A stretch of 24,596 nucleotides of DNA from Burkholderiales bacterium (GTDB taxonomy: Bacteria > Pseudomonadota > Gammaproteobacteria > Burkholderiales > Burkholderiaceae), in NCBI GenBank assembly GCA_947447845.1, contig CANFNO010000003.1:1-24596 (forward strand), read 5' to 3'. Position 1 is the first letter of the stretch. Each line of letters begins with the position of its first letter. Positions 8,672-16,716 of the stretch are shown here, one piece after another. The notes under the pieces are model-generated. The model searched no databases. It saw nothing but the letters and a program-made list of their open reading frames with translations, and was not told the origin of the DNA. A program made the position numbers and the translations under genes.

Positions 8672-9522
8672 AAACCACCCTATTGCACGAGGATATTGCA
8701 GCACGCTTGCCTAGTCCGCAAGGAGTCGCCTTTGCTTTGAATCAGGTATGTCGTTCCGACAATGTCAATTTAAAGGAAATCGCAAGCCTTGTTCGATCAG
8801 ACCCGGCATTGAGCGGTCGCCTGCTTGCACTTGCAAATTCAGCGGCAATGGGTGGGCGAAGCGTTGTTGCCATCGATGACGCCATAGCGCGGATTGGAGT
8901 TTCTGGTGTGACCCAGGTGGCATTGGCGTTCTCGTTGATCGATCAATACTCAAAAGGCACATGTTTGAATTTCAACTACGCTGGCTTTTGGAGTCAGTCG
9001 TTGCTAATGGCTGCGGCAGTTAAAGAATTTGGTACGACTCGCAGACTGGGAGTGGCGGGAGAGCTTTTTACACTGGGTCTACTCTCACAGGTCGGATCCC
9101 TGGCAATGGCAACTGCCTTTCCCAAAGAATATTCCGATTTAATTGTGATCGAAATGGATCGAGAAGATTTGGTAGCCCAAGAAAACCTAGTTACGGGAAC
9201 CAATCATCTTGCGTTGTCCCAGCGATTGATGACAGAATGGGGAATACCGATCGATACGGTGATTCCCTTTTGTCGTTATGAAATGCCGAATCCTTGCTCT
9301 TCAGAGTTGAACCGCTTCCAAAATGACCGTACCCAACTTGCCAGCACCGCCTGGCACGTAGCAATGGCTATCGCACAGGAGTCTGTCGAAGCCGTGCTAG
9401 AACGAAATGAGTGTGTGGAATCACTGGATTGGATGGGTCTGGACATTGATACCTTGAATGAAATACTTCGTGAAATTGAGTCCACTTGGCGTTTTTGGTT
9501 AACTTTGATTTCTCGCCATTAG
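8668..9522 (+). CDS. HDOD-domain signalling protein
   Basis: This is a 284-residue soluble protein. Residues 10-210 fit the HDOD domain, a divergent relative of the HD phosphohydrolases found in bacterial signalling. Hallmarks are LVRSDPALSGRLLALANSA (42-60), then AIARIGVSGVTQVALAFSL and AGFWSQSLLMAAA. HDOD proteins usually lack hydrolase activity and act as scaffolds or regulators, often fused to receiver or GGDEF domains. Here the protein ends at about the point (WRFWLTLISRH) where such a fusion would start, so it may be a naturally short form. Its ATG overlaps the stop of the EAL gene (8668-8671), pointing to translational coupling and a shared role in c-di-GMP control. Confidence 0.85.
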   Translation: MKTTLLHEDIAARLPSPQGVAFALNQVCRSDNVNLKEIASLVRSDPALSGRLLALANSAAMGGRSVVAIDDAIARIGVSGVTQVALAFSLIDQYSKGTCLNFNYAGFWSQSLLMAAAVKEFGTTRRLGVAGELFTLGLLSQVGSLAMATAFPKEYSDLIVIEMDREDLVAQENLVTGTNHLALSQRLMTEWGIPIDTVIPFCRYEMPNPCSSELNRFQNDRTQLASTAWHVAMAIAQESVEAVLERNECVESLDWMGLDIDTLNEILREIESTWRFWLTLISRH

Positions 9523-10196
9523 CCTGTACCGCTTTCGTGGTCTCAGCCAGGCGAGGTGAAGCAAAAATCGGTGAGGGAGATTCCGGATAATTGGGCCTCC
9601 GCAAATATGTGTCGAGAACCAAAGCCTTACAAATCAACGGCTTAGGCCATCCGACAGGCGCTGCCTTTACGTGCAAAGTGTCGAGTGGTTAACGCCTAGA
9701 ACGAGAGGCTCCGCCAGTTCAGGCAACTTAGTGTCGAAATTGCTGGGGAATGGGACCTCGCGGCCCACCAAACTTTGAGGCAATCGTTAAGTAGGGCATT
9801 CAAAAGCCACTGCTTTTAAAGATTACAAACTCAGTCATCCTGTGGAATACGAGCACTCTTACGTTAACCAGGGAAATTTTCGGTCCTGCAAATGCCCGAC
9901 CGAAATCGATGTCGTCTATCGGCAAGGAGAACGGTCGGTAAGGCGCCGACTCTTGCCGACCAGCAAGAGCTATTGGGAGGAATAGCTGCTTGAAAGCAGA
10001 CCTCGGCTAAGCATTGATGACGAAATAGCCTGGATTCGGAGGCATCGAAGGAGCCTTGGTCAACGGCATGAAATGAACTCACCTTCGCGCGCAATACGCA
10101 ATCGTCGGACATAGCAAGGCTATTCCTAAAGAGAACTAAGTCGCCCCTAAGTCTGGACGGGAATGATCACCCCATTCCAAACAAGCCAGAGGCGAT
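9523..10196 (+). other. Non-coding gap with a run of abutting hairpins
   Basis: No convincing gene is present. Short minus-strand frames at 9368-9676, 9864-10112 and 10136-10426 have no ribosome site and no recognisable product. The interval 9878-9999 is packed with perfect inverted repeats, listed as a separate feature. A weak stem CTCGCC/GGCGAG just after the HDOD stop might help termination. The promoter of the ABC operon should lie near the end of this gap but no clear -35/-10 pair was identified. Confidence 0.6.
9878..9999. repeat. Tandem array of inverted repeats (possible structured RNA or dispersed intergenic repeat)
   Basis: Five or more hairpins abut one another. TTTCGGTC (9878-9885) pairs with GACCGAAA (9898-9905), 8 bp. 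GTCGG (9934-9938) pairs with CCGAC (9946-9950). CTCTTGC (9950-9956) pairs with GCAAGAG (9963-9969), 7 bp with a 6-nt loop. AGCTATT (9968-9974) pairs with AATAGCT (9981-9987), 7 bp with loop GGGAGG. CTGCTT (9986-9991) pairs with AAGCAG (9994-9999). A weaker CGAT/ATCG pair lies at 9907-9921. None is followed by a T-run, so these are not ordinary terminators. Degenerate intergenic repeats of similar flavour exist in Comamonadaceae genomes, which is recalled from memory only. Confidence 0.6.
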
Positions 10197-10931
10197 ATGC
10201 AACCAGCAATACAAACCGCGAAACTCTCTATGAAATATGAAACCTCCTTCGCATTGGAGGCACTTGATCTGGAGGTAAACGCCGGCGAAATTTTTGGATT
10301 TCTAGGACACAACGGCGCGGGAAAAACTACCACACTCAGCATACTGACGACTTTACTGAGGCCGACTTCCGGGAGGGCAAGTGTTGCTGGCTTTGATGTG
10401 ATCTCAAACGGATTTGAAGCACGCAAGCGCTTAGGCTACTTACCAGAGAACGTAAGGCTCTATGAGTCCATGTCAGCAAATGACAACTTGCGCTTTTTGG
10501 CGCAGCTATCCGGCATTCGTTGTCCTGGCGAGGAAATTACTCAGACACTCAAATTTTTGGAGTGCGAAGACCTCGCGGATCGTCGCGTAGGTGCCATGTC
10601 CAAGGGGCAAAGACAGCGCATCGGACTAGCGCAAGCAATCCTACATCGCCCAGACGTACTGTTTCTTGACGAGCCTACGTCCGGACTTGATCCACTCGGT
10701 ATCAAAACTCTGCGTGATTTGATCGTACGACTCAATAAAGAGCGAGGTACGACCATCTTCATGAATACGCATTTGATCAGCGAAGTTTCAAAAACATGCA
10801 CATCCATCGCAGTGCTTAACCATGGGCACTTGGTATTTCACGACACCATCGCTGAAGTTCTCGACCGCTTCGGAGACGACACCGCCTTAGAGCACCTGTA
10901 TTTGTCACTGGTCCCTGGGAAGGAGGCTTGA
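10197..10931 (+). CDS. ABC transporter ATP-binding protein
   Basis: This is a 244-residue ABC ATPase. It shows Walker A GHNGAGKT at residues 37-44, a Q/P-loop region YLPENVRLYESM (81-92), the signature MSKGQRQR (134-141; Lys in place of the usual Gly at its third position), Walker B VLFLDEPTSGLDP (154-166) and the switch histidine in NTHLISE. The type is that of ABC-2 exporters (CcmA/NosF-like), where the ATPase pairs with separate membrane subunits. AGAGG (10188-10192) precedes the ATG. The first permease gene begins one base after its stop, so they form one operon. The transported substrate is unknown. Confidence 0.93.
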   Translation: MQPAIQTAKLSMKYETSFALEALDLEVNAGEIFGFLGHNGAGKTTTLSILTTLLRPTSGRASVAGFDVISNGFEARKRLGYLPENVRLYESMSANDNLRFLAQLSGIRCPGEEITQTLKFLECEDLADRRVGAMSKGQRQRIGLAQAILHRPDVLFLDEPTSGLDPLGIKTLRDLIVRLNKERGTTIFMNTHLISEVSKTCTSIAVLNHGHLVFHDTIAEVLDRFGDDTALEHLYLSLVPGKEA

Positions 10932-10932
10932 G

Positions 10933-11898
10933 ATGGCGTCCGCACAAGGAATGAATGCGTCATCCGGGCGAATGATAAGCACTGTCGCAGTCAATACACT
11001 TCGCATCGCCTTGCGCGACCGCACGGTGCTTTGGCTGGCTGGCTTATTTATGGGAATGGTCCTCGTTTCAGCATATCTTGGATGGTCGGCCACGGATACG
11101 GTTAACCAGATTTACATCAAGGCCATACCAGTTTTCCAAATGGATGGACGGCCAATTCCCGCCAATCCAACTTTGGATATGCCTGCGCTGTCGATGTTGC
11201 GAAACATGACGACGTACATCTCCCTGCTGGGAGCGCTTGTTGCCATTGTTTTGGGCTTCCAGGTGATTTCAGAAGATTTGAGAGCGGGTGTTTTTCCCCT
11301 CATTTCCAGTCGTCCCATCCCACGAAACCAGTATGCAGTCGGAAAACTAACAGCCTTGTTCGGATCAGTACTGGCACTGTTAATCCTGGCGGGATTAACA
11401 ACTGCCGCAACCGTATTGTTGATGCCGGGCATACATCTAGCGGCCAATGATTGGCTCTCACTAATTCAGTTCTACGGTGTATCCGCACTATTTCTGACGG
11501 CTTTCGGCTCCATGGCGATGGCGAGTGCTGCCTGGAGTCGGTCAGAGTCAGTTGGGCTGTTGGTACCTGTCACGGTTTGGCTGGTACTTACATTTGTCTT
11601 TCCACAGTTCAGTGCCAACATCAATCCCATGGCGGCACTGAATCCAGTAAAGGCCATGGTTGCTCCCCCTGCTGGTGCGTTCTTTGACATTGTCGGAACT
11701 ATTCTTGCGCCCATTTCGCTTGTCTCGGCATACCGTGATGTGGCATCTACTATTTTGGGGTTTACCCCTGCAGATCGATCGTCACTGGGGATGGCCGGGG
11801 GAATGACCCTTTTGGTTGTAGCAAACGTTCTTCTAGGCAGCTTTGCCGTTCGCGCCATCCGATCCATTCCAGGTACACGGAGTAGCAATGATGAATAA
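10933..11898 (+). CDS. ABC-2 type transporter permease (first)
   Basis: This is a 321-residue membrane protein with about six hydrophobic spans and a long loop after the first span (residues 55-90). It resembles the NosY/ABC-2 permease group: a cytosolic coupling segment ISEDLRAGVFPLISSRPIPRNQYAVGK near residues 112-138 is typical of exporters whose ATPase is separate. AGGAGG (10921-10926), six bases ahead of the ATG, is the best ribosome site in the operon. It overlaps the next permease gene by 11 bp. Presumably it forms a heterodimeric channel with that second permease, driven by the ATPase upstream. Confidence 0.88.
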   Translation: MASAQGMNASSGRMISTVAVNTLRIALRDRTVLWLAGLFMGMVLVSAYLGWSATDTVNQIYIKAIPVFQMDGRPIPANPTLDMPALSMLRNMTTYISLLGALVAIVLGFQVISEDLRAGVFPLISSRPIPRNQYAVGKLTALFGSVLALLILAGLTTAATVLLMPGIHLAANDWLSLIQFYGVSALFLTAFGSMAMASAAWSRSESVGLLVPVTVWLVLTFVFPQFSANINPMAALNPVKAMVAPPAGAFFDIVGTILAPISLVSAYRDVASTILGFTPADRSSLGMAGGMTLLVVANVLLGSFAVRAIRSIPGTRSSNDE

Positions 11899-12874
11899 AA
11901 CACTCTTTCAAATTACCACTATTGCGCGCAAGGAAGTCTCTGACATTCGACGCACCCGTCTACTGTGGGTCGTGATGGCGTTCATGCTTTTGGCCAGCTT
12001 TGTCTCCCTTGTGGTTGCTGCCGTAGCCCTTAAAGCCGATGTTGCAGCCTACAACAGTGCCCGAGACCTTCTGCTGTCCTTAGGAAAACCACTTGAGGAT
12101 TTGGCGCCCCCCGTCTTTATGCCTCTTGCGCTGCTCCGAGGTTTTGTGGAGTACATCGAAATCATTGGTGGCGTACTGGGAATTGTCCTGGGTCATCGCG
12201 CCGCAGCATCCGAACGCGGCCGCAATACGCTGCCATTGATACTCACGCGTCCATTGTCGTCTCTGACTTTCATAGCTGGAAAGTGCCTAGGAAATTTCAT
12301 TGTTATCGGTGGCGTCCTGCTATTGACATTTGCTTTTGGGGCAATCGGACTGATGACTATCGGTGGAGTTGCTCTTAATTCGTCAGATATCAGCCGCATA
12401 TTTACGACGTATTCAGCGGCGAGCCTCTATGTGGGATTCTTTTTCTCCCTAGGTTTCCTACTTGCGCTACACATGCGTCGCTCAGTTCATGCTGTTCTGC
12501 TGGCCTTCACCCTGTGGATTGGCTTTGTTTTGGTAACACCACAGATTGGTGACACGCTAGATCCTGACAACCAGGTTGGTGCTGGTGTGTTCCGAACCTT
12601 GGGTATCGCAAAACCCCAGGAAAAAGAAATCATGAAGTCGTTCAAAACTTATGAAACCTTGCGCGACGGAATTGAGCAGTCCTCTCCTGCAAAACACTTC
12701 GAGCGTCTCAGCTTCGCGGTACTTGGCATCAAAGACATCTATGCGGGTCAACCGCTGATAAGCGTGATCCAAGATCGCTTGGGCGATGTTCTTTGGCTTA
12801 TTGGACTAATCGGTTCAGTGCTAGGAATACTCGCAATTTCCCCTCTCAAAATTAACAACCTGAAAGAAAGCTAA
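11888..12874 (+). CDS. ABC-2 type transporter permease (second)
   Basis: From the ATG at 11888 this gives a 328-residue protein; GGAG (11879-11882) sits 5 bases upstream. The frame is open further back to a TTG at 11843, but that lies deep inside the previous gene and has no ribosome site. An ATG at 11891 is an equally possible start. The protein begins [27 protein letters not shown], a cytosolic coupling helix then the first membrane span, and has about six spans. [26 protein letters not shown] is the same type of coupling segment as in the first permease, so the two are probably paralogues that pair. The secreted type-3-repeat protein starts 2 bp after its stop. Confidence 0.88.
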   Translation: MMNKTLFQITTIARKEVSDIRRTRLLWVVMAFMLLASFVSLVVAAVALKADVAAYNSARDLLLSLGKPLEDLAPPVFMPLALLRGFVEYIEIIGGVLGIVLGHRAAASERGRNTLPLILTRPLSSLTFIAGKCLGNFIVIGGVLLLTFAFGAIGLMTIGGVALNSSDISRIFTTYSAASLYVGFFFSLGFLLALHMRRSVHAVLLAFTLWIGFVLVTPQIGDTLDPDNQVGAGVFRTLGIAKPQEKEIMKSFKTYETLRDGIEQSSPAKHFERLSFAVLGIKDIYAGQPLISVIQDRLGDVLWLIGLIGSVLGILAISPLKINNLKES

Positions 12875-12876
12875 TC

Positions 12877-13533
12877 ATGTCCATTCAAAAATTTGCCTCG
12901 TTCGCTGCACTAGGCCTTGCACTGGGAATATCGCTAGGTGCAACATCAATCCAAGCTGGGCCGCTCAACACGGATACAGATGGCGATGGCATACCCGATA
13001 TGGCTGAAGTTGTACTAGGTACGGATCCCCTGTTGGCAGACACCGATGGGGATGGAATTAACGACAAGGCCGACACAAAACCTCTGGATGCAGCAAATCC
13101 CATTTTGCAAACGGGTAAAGCAGGAGGTCCAATATTAGTTTCCGCTAAGGTTGAAGACAACTTTGATGCGGCCACGAAAAAGGACATCCCTGACCATTTT
13201 GAAATCAGTCTTAAAAATCCAGGAGTGGCCGCCATTCAAGGCCTGCAGATTCACTACACAATCAAAGACAACACCACAGGAAAGTCTGAAAGTTACTACC
13301 GCAATTTGAGCGCTTTCAAGATCGCAGCCAGTCAGCCAGCGACATTGCACTTCGATTTAACTGGATCCACAAATTTCGCTTCACCCACCGATCACTTCCG
13401 GATTAACCCGAACTCCTTGCTTTACAAATCTCCAAATGCCAAGACATTGACCATCCAAGTAGCTGCTTCAGGCTTTTCTCCCAGCACACTAACAATCAAG
13501 AAGGATGCCGGCGGCTCTGAAAAAGCTGATTAA
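12877..13533 (+). CDS. Secreted protein with thrombospondin type-3-like calcium-binding repeats
   Basis: This is a 218-residue protein with a clear Sec signal peptide: basic start, hydrophobic [14 protein letters not shown], and a cleavage site near SIQA|GP at residue 27. The mature protein begins with two Asp-rich repeats, DTDGDGIPD (33-41) and DTDGDGIND (55-63), 22 residues apart, of the TSP3 type that binds Ca2+. The C-terminal 140 residues look like an all-beta domain but are not recognised. There is no lipobox or sorting motif. It sits 2 bp after the second permease gene, so it is probably part of the ABC operon, either as the exported cargo or as an extracytoplasmic partner; which one is inference. 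Confidence 0.82.
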   Translation: MSIQKFASFAALGLALGISLGATSIQAGPLNTDTDGDGIPDMAEVVLGTDPLLADTDGDGINDKADTKPLDAANPILQTGKAGGPILVSAKVEDNFDAATKKDIPDHFEISLKNPGVAAIQGLQIHYTIKDNTTGKSESYYRNLSAFKIAASQPATLHFDLTGSTNFASPTDHFRINPNSLLYKSPNAKTLTIQVAASGFSPSTLTIKKDAGGSEKAD

Positions 13534-14059
13534 TGCGACGGCAAGCAAGAGCCAGATCGCCGAACCCATGGTGTGAGTGGCTTTTGCACTCGCACCCTGC
13601 AATTGCTGCAATGAACCCTCGGAGCAGGATGATGTTGCTAGGGTACACATCGCGAATTGGCAAGACTTATCTAGGAGCTCACCGCACATACGAACCGAAT
13701 CGGCTGACTGCTGCTGTTGCACAACCTGCGTCCGAAAATCACGATCGGTGGACGCTACTGGGCGCATTGGTGGAACATCCTTAGGAAGTGCCTCCCGTGG
13801 TTCGGTCTGAAATCGAACACGAGTGCGCGCGCATGGCGTTGGTGAAACTTCAGATTAAAGAAATGTCAATTGCACCGCAAAAAATTGCTTGTTGAAAGCA
13901 ACCGTCAGCAGCCTAACTCATCAAGCTGGGAGCCATCGGACCCAAGGGTGCCTGCCTTCTGGTCATCGAGTTGAATACGGAAAGGCTCGTTGCAAACTCA
14001 GGAAGTCTTTACAAAAACTTCCTATGGCAGGCCTAAGTCACGGGCTTTACAGTGCCTGC
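13534..14059 (+). other. Non-coding or decayed stretch
   Basis: No supported gene. A minus-strand frame at 13489-13767 ends in a hydrophobic stretch ([17 protein letters not shown]) but runs antisense into the type-3-repeat gene and has no recognisable N-terminus. Plus-strand frames at 13533-13810 look random. A perfect small hairpin, TTGCTT/AAGCAA with a 5-nt loop, lies at 13885-13901; its CTT...AAG core recalls the last hairpin of the array at 9986-9999. The PAP2 promoter should lie in the last part. Confidence 0.5.
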
Positions 14060-14815
14060 ATGATTAACCTATTCAAGCTCGCATCAGAGCGCAATATTGC
14101 CACAAGGCAATATGCATACCTTCTCATTGCTTCAGTATGCTTGGCCCTGATTCCGACACTCTGGAGTTCACTTGATTTGAATCTCGCTAGTGCATCTTTT
14201 TCACAGCCAGTTGACGGCGTGAGCACTTGGCGCTGGGTCGAGGCACTGAACCGCTACACCCCTTCGGTTTTCAGGGCACTGCTTTTAATCTGCGCTGCAC
14301 TATGGATAGCCGCGAGTCTGAACTCGCGCTGGCAGCGCTTGCGCTTGCCCTTAGCCTTTGTTGTCTTGGCTGGAATTGCCGGGCCTGGCCTTGCCGTTAA
14401 CGGCATTGTGAAGCCACTATGGGAGCGTGCCCGACCGAATCAAGTTGTTGAATTTGGTGGGACACAGCAATTCTCACGAGCTGGTGATTTTGCAGAGGAA
14501 TGCAGCAAAAACTGCTCCTTTGTCAGTGGCCACGCCGCTTGCGGATTCTTTCTGAGTAGTCTGTTTCTGGTGTTTCGAAAGCGCGGGATGACCTGGATTG
14601 CAACCGGTTTTCTAGCAGGTGCCTTAATCGGCTTCGCACGTATCAGCAGCATGGATCATTGGCTTAGCGATGTCTTGTGGGCATTCCCAGTCACGTTAAT
14701 CAGCAGTTGGATGGTGTGGTGGGCACTTAAGAGGGTCTATACAGACAAGCGCCAAATAAAGGCGTCTCATGCACAAGGTCACATCCGACCTCAAGTCATC
14801 CCTCGTTTAAGTTAA
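14060..14815 (+). CDS. PAP2-family membrane phosphatase
   Basis: From the ATG at 14060 this is a 251-residue membrane protein with about six spans. The three-part PAP2 signature is complete: KPLWERARP (118-126), SFVSGHA with the catalytic histidine H158, and RISSMDHWLSD with R194, H200 and D204. The long loop between parts one and two, with two cysteines near 148-152, is typical of the periplasmic lipid phosphatase (LpxE/PgpB-like) branch. The likely substrates are lipid phosphates such as lipid A, phosphatidylglycerol phosphate or undecaprenyl pyrophosphate; which cannot be decided. The frame is open up to 13889, and an ATG at 14024 with AGGAAG at 14000 is an alternative start. The true start is uncertain. 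Confidence 0.85.
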   Translation: MINLFKLASERNIATRQYAYLLIASVCLALIPTLWSSLDLNLASASFSQPVDGVSTWRWVEALNRYTPSVFRALLLICAALWIAASLNSRWQRLRLPLAFVVLAGIAGPGLAVNGIVKPLWERARPNQVVEFGGTQQFSRAGDFAEECSKNCSFVSGHAACGFFLSSLFLVFRKRGMTWIATGFLAGALIGFARISSMDHWLSDVLWAFPVTLISSWMVWWALKRVYTDKRQIKASHAQGHIRPQVIPRLS

Positions 14816-14822
14816 CGCCTTT

Positions 14823-14839
14823 GCCCAATCTGGTTGGGC
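14823..14839. terminator. Possible hairpin between convergent genes
   Basis: GCCCAA pairs with TTGGGC around a 5-base loop, 8 bp after the PAP2 stop and 80 bp before the end of the convergent EamA gene. There is no T-run, so termination is only a guess from position. Confidence 0.3.
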
Positions 14840-14919
14840 TGCAGGGTCATTGTGCTGCGATGCGGCGCGCGAAGACTGTCAACTGCTTAGTTTGGGGGCG
14901 CTCGCTAGTCCACGCCCTA

Positions 14920-15360
14920 TCACTTGAAAGCCAATACCAATACTCCACCCGCAACCATCGCGATGCCCAACCATTCGCGAAGTGTCGGGCGCTCGCCAAG
15001 GAAGGCAAACGCAAACACAGCGACCAGCACCAAACTAAGTTTGTCCACAGGCGCAACCTTGGATGCCTCTCCCATTTGCAGTGCCCGGAAGTAGCAAACC
15101 CAAGATGCACCCGTGGCCAGTGCCGACAACCCCAGAAACCACCAAGTCTTGGCGGGTAAAACAAAGGGGTTGCTCCATTTTCCGCTCAGCCATACGAAGG
15201 CCGACAAGACGATGAGAACAATGGCCGTACGCACCAGCGTCGCAAGGTCTGAGTTCACGCCTTGAATGCCTATCTTGGCAAAAATCGCCGTGAGGGACGC
15301 GAACACCGCGGACATCAGGGCCCAGTAAAACCAGGAAGCCGGGTTGTAAATCATTCGCAC
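14920..15360 (-). CDS. Half-size EamA/DMT-superfamily transporter
   Basis: This is a 146-residue protein with five hydrophobic segments corresponding to one EamA domain; most family members carry two. The opening (MSAVFASLTAIFAKIGIQGVNSDLATLVRTAIVL) and the end (FLGERPTLREWLGIAMVAGGVLVL) are the classic first and last parts of the EamA repeat. Short members presumably act as dimers to export small metabolites or amino acids. AGGAG lies a few bases upstream of the ATG. The gene is convergent with the PAP2 gene and divergent from the PepSY-cytochrome b unit. Confidence 0.88.
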   Translation of the reverse strand: MRMIYNPASWFYWALMSAVFASLTAIFAKIGIQGVNSDLATLVRTAIVLIVLSAFVWLSGKWSNPFVLPAKTWWFLGLSALATGASWVCYFRALQMGEASKVAPVDKLSLVLVAVFAFAFLGERPTLREWLGIAMVAGGVLVLAFK

Positions 15361-15487
15361 TCCTAAAAAGCTGCATTGTCTATTGATTTAGCACGCCAAC
15401 TCTCAAAGTAAACCGGTAGGCCATTGAAACCAATGGGTGTTGGTATATCCACGTCGTTCGTGAAACTCCCTATCCACAGTCCGATGA

Positions 15488-15520
15488 CCTAAGTCTGACC
15501 TAAGCCAAATGAATCATAGT
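15488..15520 (+). promoter_or_regulatory. Predicted response-regulator box and promoter for the PepSY-cytochrome b unit
   Basis: The direct repeat CTAAGT-CTGAC-CTAAGC (15489-15505) has an 11-bp period and is followed, after exactly 9 bp, by the -10-like CATAGT (15515-15520). The same geometry occurs before three other transcription units in this window. Hexamer-N5-hexamer sites overlapping a poor -35 are typical of OmpR/PmrA-class activators. Confidence 0.65.
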
Positions 15521-15708
15521 AGTGAATGCGACATGGACGTTCGCAAACATTTCCACCACGACCTAAGACCACTTATGCCCGAAACAACGTCACTTCAAGC
15601 CTTGATCATGGCCGCCGGTATGGCAACCGCTGGTGGAATCATTTTCGATACGCCAACGCAGAACGACGCTCCTTCACAACAGACCAACATGTCTGTGACT
15701 AGCCCCCG

Positions 15709-15735
15709 TGTACACCTTGTACACCTTGTACAGAT
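15709..15735. repeat. Three tandem 9-bp repeats
   Basis: TGTACACCT occurs twice in tandem and is followed by TGTACAGAT. Each unit contains the palindrome TGTACA. The repeats lie in the long leader ahead of the PepSY gene. Confidence 0.7.
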
Positions 15736-15839
15736 TGGAAACCGTGTTACCTCGTTGCTAAGTCTCGCCTAATAATGCGCAGCAACAATTCAGTCCTGGG
15801 CACCCGATGGGGGCGCCATCAACCAAGGAACTTCAATTT

Positions 15840-16088
15840 ATGAAATCGCTACTCGTACTCTCTGCCCTGATTGCCATCTCAAGCGCTGCCATGGCCGAAC
15901 CGACCTGTCATGCCGCCAAAGACAAGTGGATGAACCAGGCCAGCTTCAAACAAAGCATGGAGGTCCAAGGCTACAAGATCAAGACCCTCAAGGTCACCAA
16001 CGGTTGCTACGAGATTTACGGCCATGACAAAGCTGGCAAGCGCGTTGAAATGTCTTTCGACCCAGAGACCGGCGCTCAGGCGAAATGA
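15840..16088 (+). CDS. Small periplasmic PepSY-like protein
   Basis: This is an 82-residue protein with a signal peptide (MKSLLVLSALIAISSAAMA|EPTC, cleavage near residue 19) followed by one PepSY-like domain: YKIKTLKVTNGCYEIYGHDKAGKRVEMSFDPETGAQ. Two cysteines in the mature part (in EPTC and NGCY) could form a disulfide. The start at 15840 is chosen because AAGGAA (15825-15830) precedes it by 9 bases and the signal peptide begins there; the frame opens earlier at 15807. A cytochrome b gene follows after 23 bp. PepSY plus cytochrome b561 plus a QseBC-like pair is a recurrent genome association in Proteobacteria. The function is not established. Confidence 0.85.
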   Translation: MKSLLVLSALIAISSAAMAEPTCHAAKDKWMNQASFKQSMEVQGYKIKTLKVTNGCYEIYGHDKAGKRVEMSFDPETGAQAK

Positions 16089-16111
16089 TCTAAGAAGTTG
16101 ACAGGTTCACC

Positions 16112-16648
16112 ATGAAAAAAGCTTCAACCTTCCATGCCCAGCCCGTGTGGGACCTTTTTGTACGGGCATTTCATTGGTCGCTAGTTTCATGCGTGACCTT
16201 CAACTACTTCGTGCTGAACGATGGCAAAACCACGCATCAAATCGTAGGCTATATGGCCGTCACTTTGGTAGTGTCGCGCATCATCTGGGGCTTCATCGGT
16301 TCGCGCTATGCCCGGTTTGCAGACTTCTTTCCAACACCGAGCCGGTTGACTCACCACATTCGGCAGGTGAAGTCGAGAAACCATGTCGCCATCCAGGGGC
16401 ACAACCCGGTGGGTGCCCTGATGATGCTGGCCTTGATGGCTACCGTTCTGGCGCTGGGCACCACCGGATGGATGCAGACGCTGGACGCCTATTGGGGTGA
16501 AGAGTGGCTGCAAAATCTGCACCGCGAAATTGGCAATGTGCTGATAAGCCTTGCAACATTGCATGCACTTGCGGCGATCGTTATGGGACGCATGGAGCGT
16601 ACGCGCCTGATCAAGGCCATGGTCACCGGTGTCAAGGAACGTTGGTAG
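16112..16648 (+). CDS. Cytochrome b561-type membrane protein (COG3658-like)
   Basis: This is a 178-residue protein with four membrane spans. Histidines suited to bind two b-type hemes lie at H21 (VRAFHWS), H42 (TTHQIVGY), H97 (GHNPVGA), H137 (LHREIGN) and H151 (TLHALAAI). The family resembles the cytochrome b subunit of Ni/Fe hydrogenases and moves electrons between quinone and a periplasmic or membrane partner. No hydrogenase genes are present. It follows the PepSY gene by 23 bp and shares its promoter. Confidence 0.88.
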   Translation: MKKASTFHAQPVWDLFVRAFHWSLVSCVTFNYFVLNDGKTTHQIVGYMAVTLVVSRIIWGFIGSRYARFADFFPTPSRLTHHIRQVKSRNHVAIQGHNPVGALMMLALMATVLALGTTGWMQTLDAYWGEEWLQNLHREIGNVLISLATLHALAAIVMGRMERTRLIKAMVTGVKERW

Positions 16649-16678
16649 GCGGGCCCGCTGCTGGATATGCCCCGTTCA

Positions 16679-16695
16679 TTCATGAGAGTCATGAA
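16679..16695. terminator. Hairpin between convergent genes
   Basis: TTCATGA pairs perfectly with TCATGAA around a GAG loop. It lies 30 bp after the cytochrome b stop and 21 bp before the end of the convergent DUF1345 gene. There is no clear T-run, so a bidirectional terminator role is tentative. Confidence 0.4.
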
Positions 16696-16716
16696 CTGCC
16701 GCCATCAGTTAGCCCG

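Larger units (their letters stand above)
15361..15839 (+). other. Regulatory gap before the PepSY-cytochrome b unit, with possible leader ORF
   Basis: This 479-bp gap holds the direct-repeat promoter at 15488-15520, so the transcript would have a leader of roughly 310 bases. A frame from ATG 15509 (or 15533) to 15772 encodes up to 87 residues (LQALIMAAGMATAGGIIFD in the middle). It has no ribosome site, and the 15509 start lies inside the promoter, so only a near-leaderless start at 15533 is plausible. A 9-bp triplication lies at 15709-15735. I cannot say the frame is a gene. Confidence 0.45.

Noticed and set aside
9680..9720. GTTAACGCC followed by an inverted GAGGC as a possible integron attC-like site
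   Set aside because: The conserved core sequences and spacing of attC are absent and no integrase or cassette structure is present.
9864..10112. Minus-strand frame of 82 residues in the gap before the ABC operon
   Set aside because: It coincides with the hairpin array, which explains its odd composition; no homology recognised.
13489..13767. Minus-strand frame of 92 residues with a hydrophobic C-terminus
   Set aside because: It overlaps the end of the calcium-repeat gene antisense, has no ribosome site and its N-terminal part looks random. A single hydrophobic stretch is not enough.
16649..16658. Palindrome GCGGGCCCGC just after the cytochrome b stop
   Set aside because: It has no loop and no T-run; the TTCATGA/TCATGAA hairpin further on is a better terminator candidate.
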